A DNA stretch of 64,000 bases from Halomonas litopenaei. GTDB lineage: Bacteria; Pseudomonadota; Gammaproteobacteria; Pseudomonadales; Halomonadaceae. The position numbers were made by a program, and so were the translations under genes. The notes below the pieces were generated by a model that was not told the origin of the DNA, searched no databases, and was given only the letters and a program-made list of their open reading frames with translations. Below are positions 8,555 through 17,260 of the stretch, in pieces; the stretch's first letter is position 1; each line of letters starts with the position of its first letter. The stretch is taken from assembly GCF_017303055.1 (NCBI RefSeq), contig NZ_JAEKJT010000005.1:310001-374000 (forward strand). The letters run 5' to 3'.

Positions 8555-10114
8555 ATGTCCTTCGGACTCTTATCCCTGCTGCCGCCGCTGCTGGCGATTC
8601 TGCTGGCGCTGGCGACACGCAATGTCATACCCGCACTGTTCTGCGGTGTCTGGCTCGGGGCCACCATGCTGGCTGGTTACAATCCCGCAGCCGGCCTCTA
8701 TAACAGCTTTTCTGACTTCATCGTGCCGAGTATCGGTGACGAGTGGAATGCCACCGTACTGATCTATTGTGGCCTGTTCGGCGTGCTGATCAGTGTCCTG
8801 CAGCGTACCGGCGGGGCCCATGCCATTGCCCGCGCCATTTCCCGCAAGGTGGCCAGTGCGCGAGGCGCACAAGGCAGCACCCTGGGGCTTGGCATGCTGA
8901 TCTTCTTTGAAGACTACTTCAATGCGTTGACAGTGGGCAGCGTGATGCGTCCCATCACCGATCGCATGCAGGTCTCCCGTGAAAAGCTGGCGTATATCGT
9001 CGATTCGACCTCGGCGCCGATGTGCCTACTGGGCCCCGTATCCACCTGGGTGGTGTTTGTCATGGGCCTGATTGGCACCCAGCTTGGCGAGATGGAGCTG
9101 AGTGGCTCGGAATACCTGATCTATCTGTCATCGATTCCGCTGAACTTCTACGCTTGGCTGGCGCTGGGCATGATCTTCTTCATTGTCATCACCCAATGGG
9201 ACTTTGGCCCCATGGCGCGGGCGGAACGCCGTGCCCGTGAGACCGGAAAGCTGATGGAAGACACCGCCAAGCCGCCCTCTGATACCGATGCGATGGAGCT
9301 CAAGGCGCCACAGGATACTGCCCGCAAGCGCAACATGCTGGTGCCTATCGGTGTTCTGCTGGCCATGATTCCACCGCTGTTTCTGTGGACCGGTGACTTC
9401 CCGAACAACGACCTGGTCACAGCGGTCGGCAGCGCCGACGGCGGTCAGTCGATTCTGATCGCGACCCTGGTGGCGGTGATGGTCGGCTTGACCATGGGCA
9501 TGAGCCAGCGCCTGTTCGACTTCCGCGAGGCGATGGATATTGTCGTGGAAGGCATCAAGAGCATGACGCTGGTGTACATCATTCTGGCGTTGGCCTGGTC
9601 CATCGGCAGCGTCACGTCGGAGCTGGGCACGGCTGACTATCTGGTGAGTCTGACCGAGGCCAGTATTCCGCCCAGCCTGGTACCGGTGTTGCTGTTCTTG
9701 ATTGGCGCCGTGGTGGCCTTCACCACCGGTACGTCCTACGGTACCTTTGCCATCATGATCCCGATTGCCATGCCGGTAGCCGCGGCCATGGATCTGCCGA
9801 TGGCGTTGGCGATCGCGTCGGTGCTGAGTGGAGGCATCTTTGGTGACCACTGCTCGCCCATTTCCGATACCACCATTCTCTCGTCGGCGGGATCAAGCTG
9901 CGACCACATCGACCATGTGCGGACCCAGCTGCCCTACGCCATGACCGCCGGCATCGCCGGGCTAGTGGCGTTCTTTGTGGCAGGAATCAGTGGCACGGTG
10001 TGGATGGGCGCTGTCAGTGGCATTGCCGTGATGCTGTCCTTGGCGCTGCTGTTGAAGCTCTTGTGGCAGCCCCGCAGTGACGGGGTGAGGGATGAAGTGA
10101 CGTACCGCGAGTAA
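8555..10114 (+). CDS. nhaC: NhaC-type Na+/H+ antiporter family protein
   Basis: Polytopic inner-membrane protein of 519 aa with about a dozen hydrophobic helices. It carries the NhaC-family motif GGIFGDHCSPISDTTILSS near residue 427 and a conserved FFEDYFNALTVGSVMRP near 127. In this family it would extrude sodium in exchange for protons, which fits a halophile; some members carry organic acids instead. The ATG at 8555 has CCAGGAG upstream; the frame is open further upstream to 8405 but unrelated. It is followed by a strong hairpin at 10226. Confidence 0.85.
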   Translation: MSFGLLSLLPPLLAILLALATRNVIPALFCGVWLGATMLAGYNPAAGLYNSFSDFIVPSIGDEWNATVLIYCGLFGVLISVLQRTGGAHAIARAISRKVASARGAQGSTLGLGMLIFFEDYFNALTVGSVMRPITDRMQVSREKLAYIVDSTSAPMCLLGPVSTWVVFVMGLIGTQLGEMELSGSEYLIYLSSIPLNFYAWLALGMIFFIVITQWDFGPMARAERRARETGKLMEDTAKPPSDTDAMELKAPQDTARKRNMLVPIGVLLAMIPPLFLWTGDFPNNDLVTAVGSADGGQSILIATLVAVMVGLTMGMSQRLFDFREAMDIVVEGIKSMTLVYIILALAWSIGSVTSELGTADYLVSLTEASIPPSLVPVLLFLIGAVVAFTTGTSYGTFAIMIPIAMPVAAAMDLPMALAIASVLSGGIFGDHCSPISDTTILSSAGSSCDHIDHVRTQLPYAMTAGIAGLVAFFVAGISGTVWMGAVSGIAVMLSLALLLKLLWQPRSDGVRDEVTYRE

Positions 10115-10225
10115 CGTGCTGGTTCAGGTCTACGCTGGCAGCGTGGCGCCAGGGTAGCGCTGAAGACATATCGAACATCGCTGCTGGCGCCCTGCAGGCA
10201 GGCGATGGCCGAGAGCAGTACAGCA

Positions 10226-10269
10226 AAAGGCCCCGTCTGCCTGGCAACATCCAGGTGGGCGGGGCCTTT
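10226..10269. terminator. Bidirectional intrinsic terminator
   Basis: AAAGGCCCCG (10226-10235) pairs with CGGGGCCTTT (10260-10269), extended inward by CTGCCTGG/CCAGGTGG with a short loop. A-rich and T-rich flanks are present on both sides, so it can serve nhaC (plus strand) and the small-gene cluster (minus strand). Confidence 0.75.
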
Positions 10270-10332
10270 GCGCTTAGCGGAGCAGGAGGGTCAGGTATCG
10301 AGCGGTTAGCTTCGCTCGGCAACATCTCCTGA

Positions 10333-10626
10333 TCAGCCAGTGGTGGCTTGGCGAGCCAGGTCCAGATCGTCTTCGCTCATGGCGAAGTCAGTATGGCGTG
10401 CCTGGTTGCGCAGCAGGTCCAGCCGGGCATTGGCCATGGCGTTGCTGGCGTCGTCAGCGATATGCGCATTGCCAACACGGTGTGCTGTTTCAAGTGCGCC
10501 AGCATCAATCGTGGACAGCGGCTCGGCGTTAACGGCCAGGGCACGCTCGCTGGCCCGGTCTGCCTGGGCGGTCAGCGGCAGGGCGGCGGCGATCAGCAGG
10601 GCGGTAGCGGCAATCTTGGCTTTCAT
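10333..10626 (-). CDS. Small exported protein, tandem paralog A
   Basis: A 97-aa protein with signal peptide MKAKIAATALLIAAALPLTA cleaved after AQA, leaving a soluble mature chain of about 75 residues with no cysteines. The mature chain has the cluster motif NAEPLS, then VGNAHIADD-SNAMANARLDLLR, ending DFAMSEDDLDLARQATTG. It has no family I recognise. Paralogs B and C follow upstream; the first 89 bp of A and B, including leader and ribosome site, are identical. A palindrome (10716) lies 90 bp before the start. It is probably periplasmic. Confidence 0.8.
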   Translation of the reverse strand: MKAKIAATALLIAAALPLTAQADRASERALAVNAEPLSTIDAGALETAHRVGNAHIADDASNAMANARLDLLRNQARHTDFAMSEDDLDLARQATTG

Positions 10627-10715
10627 GGTCTCTCTCCTGTGGAAGCTCTCGACAGATCGTCTGTCGGTCAGTTCGATGCCGTGGGCACCGAGGCTGTGGC
10701 ATTTCTTGGTCTGAA

Positions 10716-10731
10716 TAAAACGGTCGTTTTA
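10716..10731. promoter_or_regulatory. Palindrome upstream of paralog A
   Basis: TAAAACG-GT-CGTTTTA, 7-bp arms around a 2-bp centre, 90 bp before the start of paralog A and 17 bp beyond the stop of paralog B. The same motif recurs at 11283, 11663 and, as a half, at 12318. The form is typical of TetR-family operators; the 2-base centre is too short for an RNA hairpin. Confidence 0.6.
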
Positions 10732-10747
10732 ATTTCAGCCGAAAACA

Positions 10748-11041
10748 TTACCCGGTAGTGGCCTGACGAGCCAGGTCCAGGTCGTGCTCGCTCATGGCGA
10801 AATCGGTGCGCTTGGCTTGCTCGCGCAGCAGCTCAAGACGGGCGTGGGCCATGGCGTCACTGCCGTTGTCGGCGATATGGGTGTTGCCCACCTGATTGGC
10901 GACGTTCACGGCGTCAGCAGTGAGCTGGGACAGCGGCTCAGCGTTAAGCGCCTGGGCACGCTCACTGGCATTATCGGCCTGGGCGGTCAGCGGCAGGGCG
11001 GCGGCGATCAGCAGGGCGGTAGCGGCAATCTTGGCTTTCAT
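10748..11041 (-). CDS. Small exported protein, tandem paralog B
   Basis: A 97-aa protein starting MKAKIAATALL at 11041; an upstream in-frame ATG at 11086 would add 15 residues but lacks a ribosome site, whereas CAGGAGAG lies before 11041. Signal peptide cleavage is likely after AQA. The mature chain carries NAEPLSQ, VGNTHIADNGSDAMAHARLELLREQ and ends DFAMSEHDLDLARQATTG, nearly the same tail as paralog C. The function is unknown. Confidence 0.8.
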   Translation of the reverse strand: MKAKIAATALLIAAALPLTAQADNASERAQALNAEPLSQLTADAVNVANQVGNTHIADNGSDAMAHARLELLREQAKRTDFAMSEHDLDLARQATTG

Positions 11042-11282
11042 GGTCTCTCTCCTGTGGAAGCTCTCCAGGGAGCTTCTATCGGTCAAACTGTGTCAGTGAT
11101 GTCGTGAGTGGTGTTGCTGCCGTGACCCATCCCATGTCTATGGTCAGCGAGTCGCGGCTTTCGTTTGTTGTTCACGCCGAAACGATCGGCGCAACCATGG
11201 ATCAAGAGGCCATCTCACCGGTGATCGTGTGTCGTCACCATCGATGTCGTCGACTCGATGACACGGTGATCTGGCCTTAATT

Positions 11283-11294
11283 AAACGGTCGTTT
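11283..11294. promoter_or_regulatory. Palindrome upstream of paralog B
   Basis: AAACG-GT-CGTTT with T-rich flanks, 19 bp beyond the stop of paralog C and about 240 bp upstream of paralog B. It is the same motif as at 10716 with one A fewer in the left arm. The spacing to the neighbouring gene end is conserved between copies, so it was duplicated with the gene. Confidence 0.5.
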
Positions 11295-11312
11295 TAATTT
11301 CCGCCGAAAACG

Positions 11313-11606
11313 TTAACCGGTAGTGGCCTGACGAGCCAGGTCCAGGTCATGCTCGCTCATGGCGAAGTCGGTGCGCTTGTCTTGCTCACGCAGTAGCTCG
11401 AGGCGGGCATTGGCCATGGCATTGCTGCCGTTGTCGGCAATATGGGTGTTGCCGACCTGGTGTGCTGCATCGACAGCGGCGCCTGATACCTGTGCCAGCG
11501 GCTCGGCGTTGATGTGTTGCGCGCGGTCAGTGGCAGGATCAGCGTTTGCCGTCAGTGGCAGGGCAGCAGCGATCAGCAGGGCTGTGGCGGTAATCTTGGC
11601 TTTCAT
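11313..11606 (-). CDS. Small exported protein, tandem paralog C
   Basis: A 97-aa protein with signal peptide MKAKITATALLIAAALPLTA and ANA cleavage site. The mature part follows the cluster pattern: NAEPLAQ, VGNTHIADNGSNAMANARLELLREQ, and DFAMSEHDLDLARQATTG at the end. AAGGAGAGACATC precedes the ATG and is shared with the gene at 11969. An intact palindrome (11663) lies 57 bp upstream. It appears monocistronic; the function is unknown. Confidence 0.8.
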   Translation of the reverse strand: MKAKITATALLIAAALPLTANADPATDRAQHINAEPLAQVSGAAVDAAHQVGNTHIADNGSNAMANARLELLREQDKRTDFAMSEHDLDLARQATTG

Positions 11607-11968
11607 GATGTCTCTCCTTGCGGGCCGCTTGGCCCCCTTCTCATTGGTCGACCTGTTTAAAATAAAACGGTCGTTTTAATTTTTCCGGCATTTTTTGGCC
11701 CATCTGGGCCTACCGTGTCTTGGCTGTCACGAGTGCTTAGCCATCCACCGCCTTGGTCAGGCGTAGCGTCGAACCTGTCGGTCGCTGATGGGGATGGCTA
11801 TTGCTTGGCGACATAATATTAACAGACTAACTAACTGTCAAATACCTTTTCAACCTTGGTCTAACTCCGCTTCGTTCCATGGCGCGACTTTCAGGACTCG
11901 CTTCTCCGGGCTCGTTTTTCCTGACCCGCTCTTACGGACCCGTTCTTACGGACAAGGAATCAGGGCTC
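11607..11968. other. 362-bp gap between small exported genes C and D
   Basis: It holds the palindrome at 11663 and an AT-rich stretch around 11810-11850 with an ACTAACTAACT repeat, unlike the GC-rich surroundings. I see no convincing gene. Confidence 0.4.
11663..11678. promoter_or_regulatory. Palindrome upstream of paralog C
   Basis: TAAAACG-GT-CGTTTTA, identical in its 16-base core to the copy at 10716, located 57 bp before the start of paralog C, a good operator distance. A TetR-family repressor site is the most likely reading; no such regulator gene is in the window. Confidence 0.6.
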
Positions 11969-12169
11969 TCAGCTATAGCGTTGCACCTGGCTAGGCTGCT
12001 GTGCCTCGATCATCGCCGGCATACGGGTGCGGAGCTGATGCTGTGTGCTATCTCCGTCCACTGTGTCCAGCTGCGCCAGCGCGTACTTGGGTGGCGCTGC
12101 GATGGCCGAAGCGGGCAGGATGCCGGCGAGAATAGCGGTGACGGTAACGAGTAACAGAGCGCGTTTCAT
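11969..12169 (-). CDS. Small exported protein D, divergent or truncated
   Basis: A 66-aa product with signal peptide MKRALLLVTVTAILAGILPA (cut near AIAA) and a 42-residue mature chain rich in Gln. It shares the AAGGAGAGACATC ribosome region with paralog C but lacks the HIAD and DFAMSE motifs, so it may be a truncated or unrelated member. A palindrome half-site lies at 12318, about 150 bp upstream. Its existence as a gene rests on the export signal and ribosome site. Confidence 0.55.
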   Translation of the reverse strand: MKRALLLVTVTAILAGILPASAIAAPPKYALAQLDTVDGDSTQHQLRTRMPAMIEAQQPSQVQRYS

Positions 12170-12317
12170 GATGTCTCTCCTTGCCGTTACAGCGGAGCCT
12201 GAAGGTAGCTCACAGTGTGAGCGCTTGCTGGCCCCGCCGAACGCTGAAATGAGTATGCTGGGCAGCGGTGCTGTGTGCCAGCCAAGGTCTTCAATGATGC
12301 CGATTGACGGTTTCTAT

Positions 12318-12330
12318 TAAAACGGTCGTA
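12318..12330. promoter_or_regulatory. Degenerate palindrome upstream of gene D
   Basis: TAAAACGGTCGTA keeps the left arm and centre of the 10716 motif but the right arm breaks after CGT. It lies about 150 bp before gene D and 28 bp past the stop of paralog E. Confidence 0.4.
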
Positions 12331-12357
12331 TGTCTTTAGGGTGTTGAAAACTAAACC

Positions 12358-12636
12358 TTACTTTGTAGCAGCTCGGCTTAAATCAAGGTTCAGCATGAAG
12401 TTGGTCATGTCGACATGACGGGACTGCAGGCGGAGGCGAGCCTTGCGCAGGGCCTCGGTGCTGTCACTGGCGATATGCGCATTGATGATGTCGTCCCCCG
12501 GCTTGGCCATCGCGTCGCGCATGGACAGGGGTTCGCTGTTGAGCGCCCTGGCGAGATCGGTGGCGCGAGCATCAGCCTGTGCGGTCAAGGGAAGAGCGGC
12601 GATGGCAGCAAGGGGCAGCAGGTACTTGAATTTCAT
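12358..12636 (-). CDS. Small exported protein, tandem paralog E
   Basis: A 92-aa product with signal peptide MKFKYLLPLAAIAALPLTAQ. The mature chain aligns with paralogs A-C: LNSEPLSMRD, INAHIASDSTEALRKARLRLQSR, then NFMLNLDLSRAATK. It is the most divergent full-length member and no palindrome precedes it. AGGTGTCACC lies before the ATG. It ends 28 bp from the degenerate palindrome. The function is unknown. Confidence 0.75.
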   Translation of the reverse strand: MKFKYLLPLAAIAALPLTAQADARATDLARALNSEPLSMRDAMAKPGDDIINAHIASDSTEALRKARLRLQSRHVDMTNFMLNLDLSRAATK

Positions 12637-12721
12637 GGTGACACCTCATCAGTAGGAATCCATGGAACGCCATGTTGACGTTTGATCCTCTGTCGGGGCC
12701 GCCTTCAGGTTCCTTACAACC

Positions 12722-13357
12722 TCAGGACTTTCTTTCGATGTCCACGTCGTCTGCTTGAGTGAAATCACCAAGGGCCATCATGTGTCCAAGCTTGCCAGCC
12801 TTGGTCGACAGGTAGTGCTCATTGTGGGGATTCAGCCCGGTGGTCAGGGCTACGCGCTCCACCACCTGCACCCCGGCCTGGGTCAGGGCATCGACCTTTC
12901 TGGGATTGTTGGTCATCAGCTTGAGGCCTTGCACGCCAAGGTGGTCGAGCATGGGGACGCACAGGTCATAGCGTCGCAAGTCGGCGGCGAATCCCAGCCG
13001 CTCGTTGGCCTCCACCGTGTCGGCGCCCTGATCCTGCAGATGGTAAGCGCGGATCTTGTTGAGCAGACCAATGCCGCGACCTTCCTGGCGCAGGTAGAGG
13101 ATCACCCCGCGCCCCTCTTGAGCGATACGCTTGAGCGCCTCTTGCAGCTGATAGCCACAGTCGCAGCGCATCGAGAACAAGGCGTCCCCCGTCAGGCATT
13201 CAGAATGCACGCGACCAAGCACCGGGGCGCCATCGTCGATATCGCCCAGTGTCAGGGCAATATGATCCTTGCCCGTGGCTTCATCTTCGAAGCCGTGCAT
13301 GGTGAACGTCGCCCAGGGGGTGGGTAGGCGGGAGGCGGCGATGAAGCGGATCGTCAC
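12722..13357 (-). CDS. ribA: GTP cyclohydrolase II
   Basis: Opens GTP to 2,5-diamino-6-ribosylamino-4-pyrimidinone 5'-phosphate, the first riboflavin step. From the GTG at 13357 (GAGGT five bases upstream) the protein is 211 aa and starts [20 protein letters not shown], aligning with E. coli RibA (196 aa). The zinc ligands Cys54, Cys65 and Cys67 occupy the same positions as in E. coli. The motif [17 protein letters not shown] follows near 96. A TTG 18 bases earlier is a less likely start. It is single-cistron. Confidence 0.94.
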   Translation of the reverse strand: MTIRFIAASRLPTPWATFTMHGFEDEATGKDHIALTLGDIDDGAPVLGRVHSECLTGDALFSMRCDCGYQLQEALKRIAQEGRGVILYLRQEGRGIGLLNKIRAYHLQDQGADTVEANERLGFAADLRRYDLCVPMLDHLGVQGLKLMTNNPRKVDALTQAGVQVVERVALTTGLNPHNEHYLSTKAGKLGHMMALGDFTQADDVDIERKS

Positions 13358-13534
13358 GAGGTACCTCGAAGTCAAGACAACGGTCGGGCCGTCAAGGGGC
13401 GTTTAGTCTATCAGGAACTCGCGCTGGGCTCACGGGAAGCACTCGGGTAAGCCACGACACACGGTCGCAGGGGCCTCTCGTCAGCCAGTCATTGCGGTAC
13501 AATGCGGGCAAATCTCCTGTTGGATGATGCCTGC

Positions 13535-14611
13535 ATGGAACTGAAGAACGATCGATTTTTGCGCGCTCTGGCACGGCAGCCAGTGGACCGGACACCGGTA
13601 TGGATGATGCGCCAGGCGGGTCGCTACCTGCCCGAGTACAAGCGGGTGCGTGGCGAGGCCGGGAGCTTCATGGACCTGTGCCGCGATACCGATCGTGCCT
13701 GTGAGGTGACGCTGCAGCCGTTGGAACGCTTTCCGTTGGATGCCGCCATCCTGTTTTCGGACATTCTGACGATCCCCGACGCCATGGGCCTTGGGCTGTA
13801 CTTCGAGACTGGAGAAGGTCCGAAGTTCCGCAAGCCGGTGAGAACCGCCGCTGACGTGGCTGCGCTGCAGGCGCCGGATGCCGAGCGAGATCTCGACTAT
13901 GTGATGCGCGCGGTCTCCACCATTCGGCGTGAGCTCAATGGTCGGGTGCCGCTGATCGGGTTCTCCGGGAGTCCCTGGACGCTGGCGACCTACATGGTCG
14001 AGGGAGCCTCCAGCAAGGACTTCCGTCACGTCAAAAGCATGCTCTACGCCACCCCCGACGTCATGCATCAATTGCTGGATACGCTGGCGGATGCCGTGAC
14101 GGACTACCTCAATGCGCAGATTCGTGCCGGTGCACAGGCGGTACAGATCTTCGATACCTGGGGAGGGACGCTGTCGACGCCGGCCTATCGCGAGTTCTCG
14201 CTCAAGTACATGGAGCAGATCGTGGCGGGACTGGAGCGGGAGCATGACGGTCGCCGGGTGCCGGTGATCCTGTTTACCAAGAATGGCGGGCAGTGGCTCG
14301 AGGACCTGGCGGACACCGGGGCGGATGCGCTGGGATTGGATTGGACCACAGAGCTTTCCAATGCGCGCGGCAGGGTCGGCCGGAAGGTGGCCTTGCAGGG
14401 CAACATGGACCCGAACGTGTTGTTTGGCACTCCCCAGGCGATTCGTGCCGAAGTCGGCCGTATTCTCGATAGCTACGGCGAAGGGCCTGGTCACATCTTC
14501 AACCTGGGCCACGGGATCAACCAGTTTACCGACCCGAGCAACGTGACTGCCTTCATGGACGCGCTGCATGAATTGAGCCCGGCCTACCATGCCAACATCG
14601 CGACAGGCTGA
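13535..14611 (+). CDS. hemE: Uroporphyrinogen decarboxylase
   Basis: Decarboxylates uroporphyrinogen III to coproporphyrinogen III in haem synthesis. The product is 358 aa (E. coli 354), with the signature [10 protein letters not shown] at residues 26-35 and [13 protein letters not shown] near 147. I use the ATG at 13535 (MELKND); the frame is open to 13502 upstream. A TACAAT hexamer at 13498 could be its -10. The downstream VanZ-like gene starts 23 bases before the hemE stop. Confidence 0.95.
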   Translation: MELKNDRFLRALARQPVDRTPVWMMRQAGRYLPEYKRVRGEAGSFMDLCRDTDRACEVTLQPLERFPLDAAILFSDILTIPDAMGLGLYFETGEGPKFRKPVRTAADVAALQAPDAERDLDYVMRAVSTIRRELNGRVPLIGFSGSPWTLATYMVEGASSKDFRHVKSMLYATPDVMHQLLDTLADAVTDYLNAQIRAGAQAVQIFDTWGGTLSTPAYREFSLKYMEQIVAGLEREHDGRRVPVILFTKNGGQWLEDLADTGADALGLDWTTELSNARGRVGRKVALQGNMDPNVLFGTPQAIRAEVGRILDSYGEGPGHIFNLGHGINQFTDPSNVTAFMDALHELSPAYHANIATG

Positions 14612-14996
14612 CGCTAGTGGCGCCACCCGCCAGCGCCCGCGTCATTCAGGCGGGTGGTGGGGGATGGCGTTGTTGCTAGCGGCGGTCATCGCCTGGGGCA
14701 GTTTGATGCCGGCCAGCGAGTTGCCCGAAGACCTGCCATGGGACAAGGCCAACCACCTGCTGGCGTATGCCGGATTGGCGGCGTTGGTGGCGCTGGCCTG
14801 TGACAGGGCGTGGCTATCGGTGGGGCTGGCCGTCGGCTACGGGGTGCTGATCGAGCTTGCGCAGATCCCGGTGCCTGGCCGCCTGGGGGGAGACCCTTGG
14901 GATATGCTGGCCAACACGCTAGGTGCGCTGCTGGGCGTACTGCTCGTCTGTCAGTGCCGACGGCTATGGCGGCGACGGTTATGGCGAGGATGCTGA
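14589..14996 (+). CDS. VanZ-like family membrane protein
   Basis: A 135-aa protein with four predicted helices. It contains the VanZ-family elements [20 protein letters not shown] (about residues 52-71) and [28 protein letters not shown]. The family is named for a teicoplanin-resistance protein, but chromosomal members are of unknown role. The start overlaps hemE in another frame, suggesting coupling. It ends in an arginine-rich tail and converges on the gene at 15016. Confidence 0.8.
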   Translation: MPTSRQADASGATRQRPRHSGGWWGMALLLAAVIAWGSLMPASELPEDLPWDKANHLLAYAGLAALVALACDRAWLSVGLAVGYGVLIELAQIPVPGRLGGDPWDMLANTLGALLGVLLVCQCRRLWRRRLWRGC

Positions 14997-15015
14997 CAGC
15001 CGCTTTGGCGGCGCG

Positions 15016-15516
15016 CTAGAGGCTTGGCTCCTGGCGTCGTCCGGCGGGCTCTTCCTGCTGGGCACGATGGAAATCCAGCCCCGGCTCGCGTTGCTTGCGT
15101 TGGGCGAGGGGCTCGGCCTCGCGGGTCACCCGCGCGCTGCCGACGACGGCGTCGTCGTCCTCGATGGAGCGTGCCTGCGATGTCCAGGCCTTGTCGCCAT
15201 CGTGTACCGCCGGACGCCGGTCATAGGAGCGCGTCACTACGGCGCCTGGCGCAAAGCCGGGGCGCTGGGCACTCAGGTGGTGGGGCAGTAACCACAGCTC
15301 CGCCAGCAGACGCAAAGCCAGCATGGTCAGCAGGGTGACCCCCGCGCCCACGGCCAGAGGTGGCCAGCTGTCACTCCAGCTCGACATGGTGACCCATGGA
15401 GAGCGTGGTATCAGCCACCACAGGCCGGCAGCAAGAACACCGAGTTGGGCCAGAAGGTGGCAACAAAGCAGGGTGCGCCGGGCCAGGGGGGCGCGGGGTA
15501 GCAGGAACTGGCGCAT
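15016..15516 (-). CDS. Two-helix membrane protein, possible DUF4282
   Basis: A 166-aa product from MRQFLLPRAP (the frame opens 14 codons earlier at 15558). It has two hydrophobic helices around residues 18-35 and 52-72, then the sequence RLLAELWLLPHHL, which resembles the R-x-x-x-E ending of DUF4282 domains, and a long charged cytoplasmic tail. The function is unknown. It converges with the VanZ-like gene. Confidence 0.6.
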   Translation of the reverse strand: MRQFLLPRAPLARRTLLCCHLLAQLGVLAAGLWWLIPRSPWVTMSSWSDSWPPLAVGAGVTLLTMLALRLLAELWLLPHHLSAQRPGFAPGAVVTRSYDRRPAVHDGDKAWTSQARSIEDDDAVVGSARVTREAEPLAQRKQREPGLDFHRAQQEEPAGRRQEPSL

Positions 15517-15785
15517 GGTCTGGGTCCTCCAGCAGGTAGCCCGTTTTGGACTATCCACAGATATGAATCTTTGCTCGGCGGGGGAGAGTGTGTGCTCACT
15601 TGGCTCGCCGGCGGGCCAAGTCGCTGCATCCTACCCCAAATAGTGTCCTTGTGGTCAGTGTCCGAGATGGGCGACGCAGGTGTCGCCGAAAACCATCAGT
15701 TGACGCATCTGAGGTCCGTTGCCATGGTGATTCTGTACCGGTCATTGTGCCGGAGTGACAGAGCTCAGGGAGGCGAGGACTGATC

Positions 15786-16214
15786 ATGACGACCTATATC
15801 GTGGTAGCCGATGCGTCACGGGCGCGGATTTTCACCCGTGAAGGGCGCCGGTTTGAAGAGCTGGAGAGTCTTGTGCATGCCGAAGGCCGGCTGCATGAGG
15901 GGGATCTAGTGACCGACAAGGGCGGCGATGTTCATGAGTCCAGTGCAACGTCATCTCGCCAAGCGGGTAGCGAGGACGTCGCAACGCATCACCACGAAGT
16001 ACTGTTCGCACGAGAAGTGGCCGATCGGTTGTACAAGGCCCGAGTGGATAACAGCATGGAGAAGCTGATCATGGTGGCGCCCCCCCGCTTCCTTGGTCAT
16101 CTGCGCGATAAGCTCGATGCTCCGACTGCCAAGTTGGTCATACACACGCTGTCCAAGGACCTGACCAAGGCAGACAGTGCGCGTATCAGCGATGCGGTGG
16201 ATGATCTGCGCTGA
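15786..16214 (+). CDS. Host-attachment family protein
   Basis: A 142-aa soluble protein starting MTTYIVVADASRARIFTREG, the hallmark of the family annotated as required for attachment to host cells (PF10116). The characteristic HHEVLFAREVADRL and KLIMVAPPRFLGHLR segments follow. The name comes from an Agrobacterium observation; in free-living bacteria the role is not established, and the fold resembles release-factor-like domains. GGGAGGCGAGG precedes the ATG. A terminator follows at 16220. Confidence 0.85.
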   Translation: MTTYIVVADASRARIFTREGRRFEELESLVHAEGRLHEGDLVTDKGGDVHESSATSSRQAGSEDVATHHHEVLFAREVADRLYKARVDNSMEKLIMVAPPRFLGHLRDKLDAPTAKLVIHTLSKDLTKADSARISDAVDDLR

Positions 16215-16219
16215 AATAG

Positions 16220-16263
16220 GCCCCACGTCGCGGCCGTTCAACAGGCACGGCGCGACGTGGGGC
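16220..16263. terminator. Perfect 13-bp hairpin between convergent genes
   Basis: GCCCCACGTCGCG (16220-16232) and its exact complement (16251-16263) enclose an 18-base loop that can itself pair (GCCGT/ACGG). It lies between the host-attachment gene and the convergent finR-like gene. T-runs are weak. Confidence 0.6.
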
Positions 16264-16267
16264 GCCG

Positions 16268-17194
16268 TCACGGTATCTGGGGCAGATCGATCTGGTCGCT
16301 GCGCTGGATGCCCTCTGTCATGTGGCGGCACTGTCTAAGGAATTCCCGCATGCCGGCCGTGAGGTACTTGTGCCGGTGCCAGATAAAGGTGAACTGACGG
16401 CTGAGATCCAGCTCCGGTGTGGGCAACGGGGTCAGGCTGCCACGCCGAAAGGCGTCGCGTAGCGCCAGTCGTGAGACGCAACCGATCCCCAGGCCCGACT
16501 CCACCGCACGTTTGATCCCCTCGGTATGTTCCAGCTCCAGCAGGATGGTAAAGCGTCCACGACGATGACGTGCCGCCTGCTCCAGAGTCAGGCGCGTCCC
16601 TGACCCTTCCTCTCGCATGATCCAGGGCTCTCTCAGCAGACGGTCCAGTTCCACTGGCCCCGTGTTGGCGAGGGGGTGGCGGGGTGAGCAGAACACCACC
16701 AGATCATCCTCCACCCAGGGCTGGGTGATAACGTCATCTTCTTCACATTGCCCTTCGATCAGGCCGAGGTCGAGCTGGTGGTGGCGCACCGCATCAATGA
16801 TGGATCGGGTATTACGTACCTGCAGGCGGACGCGACTGCCGGGATGTCGCTGCATGAAGTCGCTGATCAGCAGGGTCGCCAGATAGTTGCCGATGGTCAG
16901 GGTGGCGCCCACATCCAGGGTACCGATGCCCTGCTGTCCCCGTAGCAGTTCTTCCACTTCTTCGGCGCGGTCGAGCAAGGCCACCGCCTTGGGCAGCAGT
17001 TGGAAGCCCAGGGCATTGAGCTTTAACCGTTTGCCAATGCGATCCAGCAATTGGCAGTCGAATTGTCGCTCAAGCTCTGCCAAGGCGGTACTTGCCGCGG
17101 ACTGGGACAGGGACAGGGCGCGGGCTGCCTGAGACACGCTTTCGTGCTGGGCGACGGCCACGAAGACCTCCAGCTGGCGAAGGGTGTAGCGCAT
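16268..17194 (-). CDS. LysR-family regulator, FinR-like
   Basis: A 308-aa LysR protein: helix-turn-helix at about 5-62 (VAQHESVSQAARALSLSQSA) and an effector domain of the CysB/CbbR type, with EGSGTRLTLE near 195. It is divergent from fpr, the arrangement of finR and fpr in Pseudomonas, where FinR activates fpr under oxidative stress. The 204-bp gap carries two inverted repeats (17261, 17354). The FinR assignment is inference from context. Confidence 0.8.
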   Translation of the reverse strand: MRYTLRQLEVFVAVAQHESVSQAARALSLSQSAASTALAELERQFDCQLLDRIGKRLKLNALGFQLLPKAVALLDRAEEVEELLRGQQGIGTLDVGATLTIGNYLATLLISDFMQRHPGSRVRLQVRNTRSIIDAVRHHQLDLGLIEGQCEEDDVITQPWVEDDLVVFCSPRHPLANTGPVELDRLLREPWIMREEGSGTRLTLEQAARHRRGRFTILLELEHTEGIKRAVESGLGIGCVSRLALRDAFRRGSLTPLPTPELDLSRQFTFIWHRHKYLTAGMREFLRQCRHMTEGIQRSDQIDLPQIP

Positions 17195-17260
17195 GATTGA
17201 GGCTCCTTGAGGGGGGATCAGGCACCCGCCGCGGATAGCAAAAATTCCTGATGAAGACTG

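Larger units (their letters stand above)
10562..11065. repeat. 89-bp perfect direct repeat shared by paralogs A and B
   Basis: Bases 10562-10650 and 10977-11065 are identical over 89 positions. They cover the ribosome-binding region, start codon and signal-peptide codons of paralogs A and B, while the mature parts have diverged. This suggests recent duplication or gene conversion limited to the export signal and leader. Confidence 0.9.

Noticed and set aside
10716..10735. The repeated palindrome of the small-gene cluster as an intrinsic terminator of the upstream gene.
   Set aside because: Its arms are separated by only two bases, which cannot form an RNA hairpin loop of useful size.
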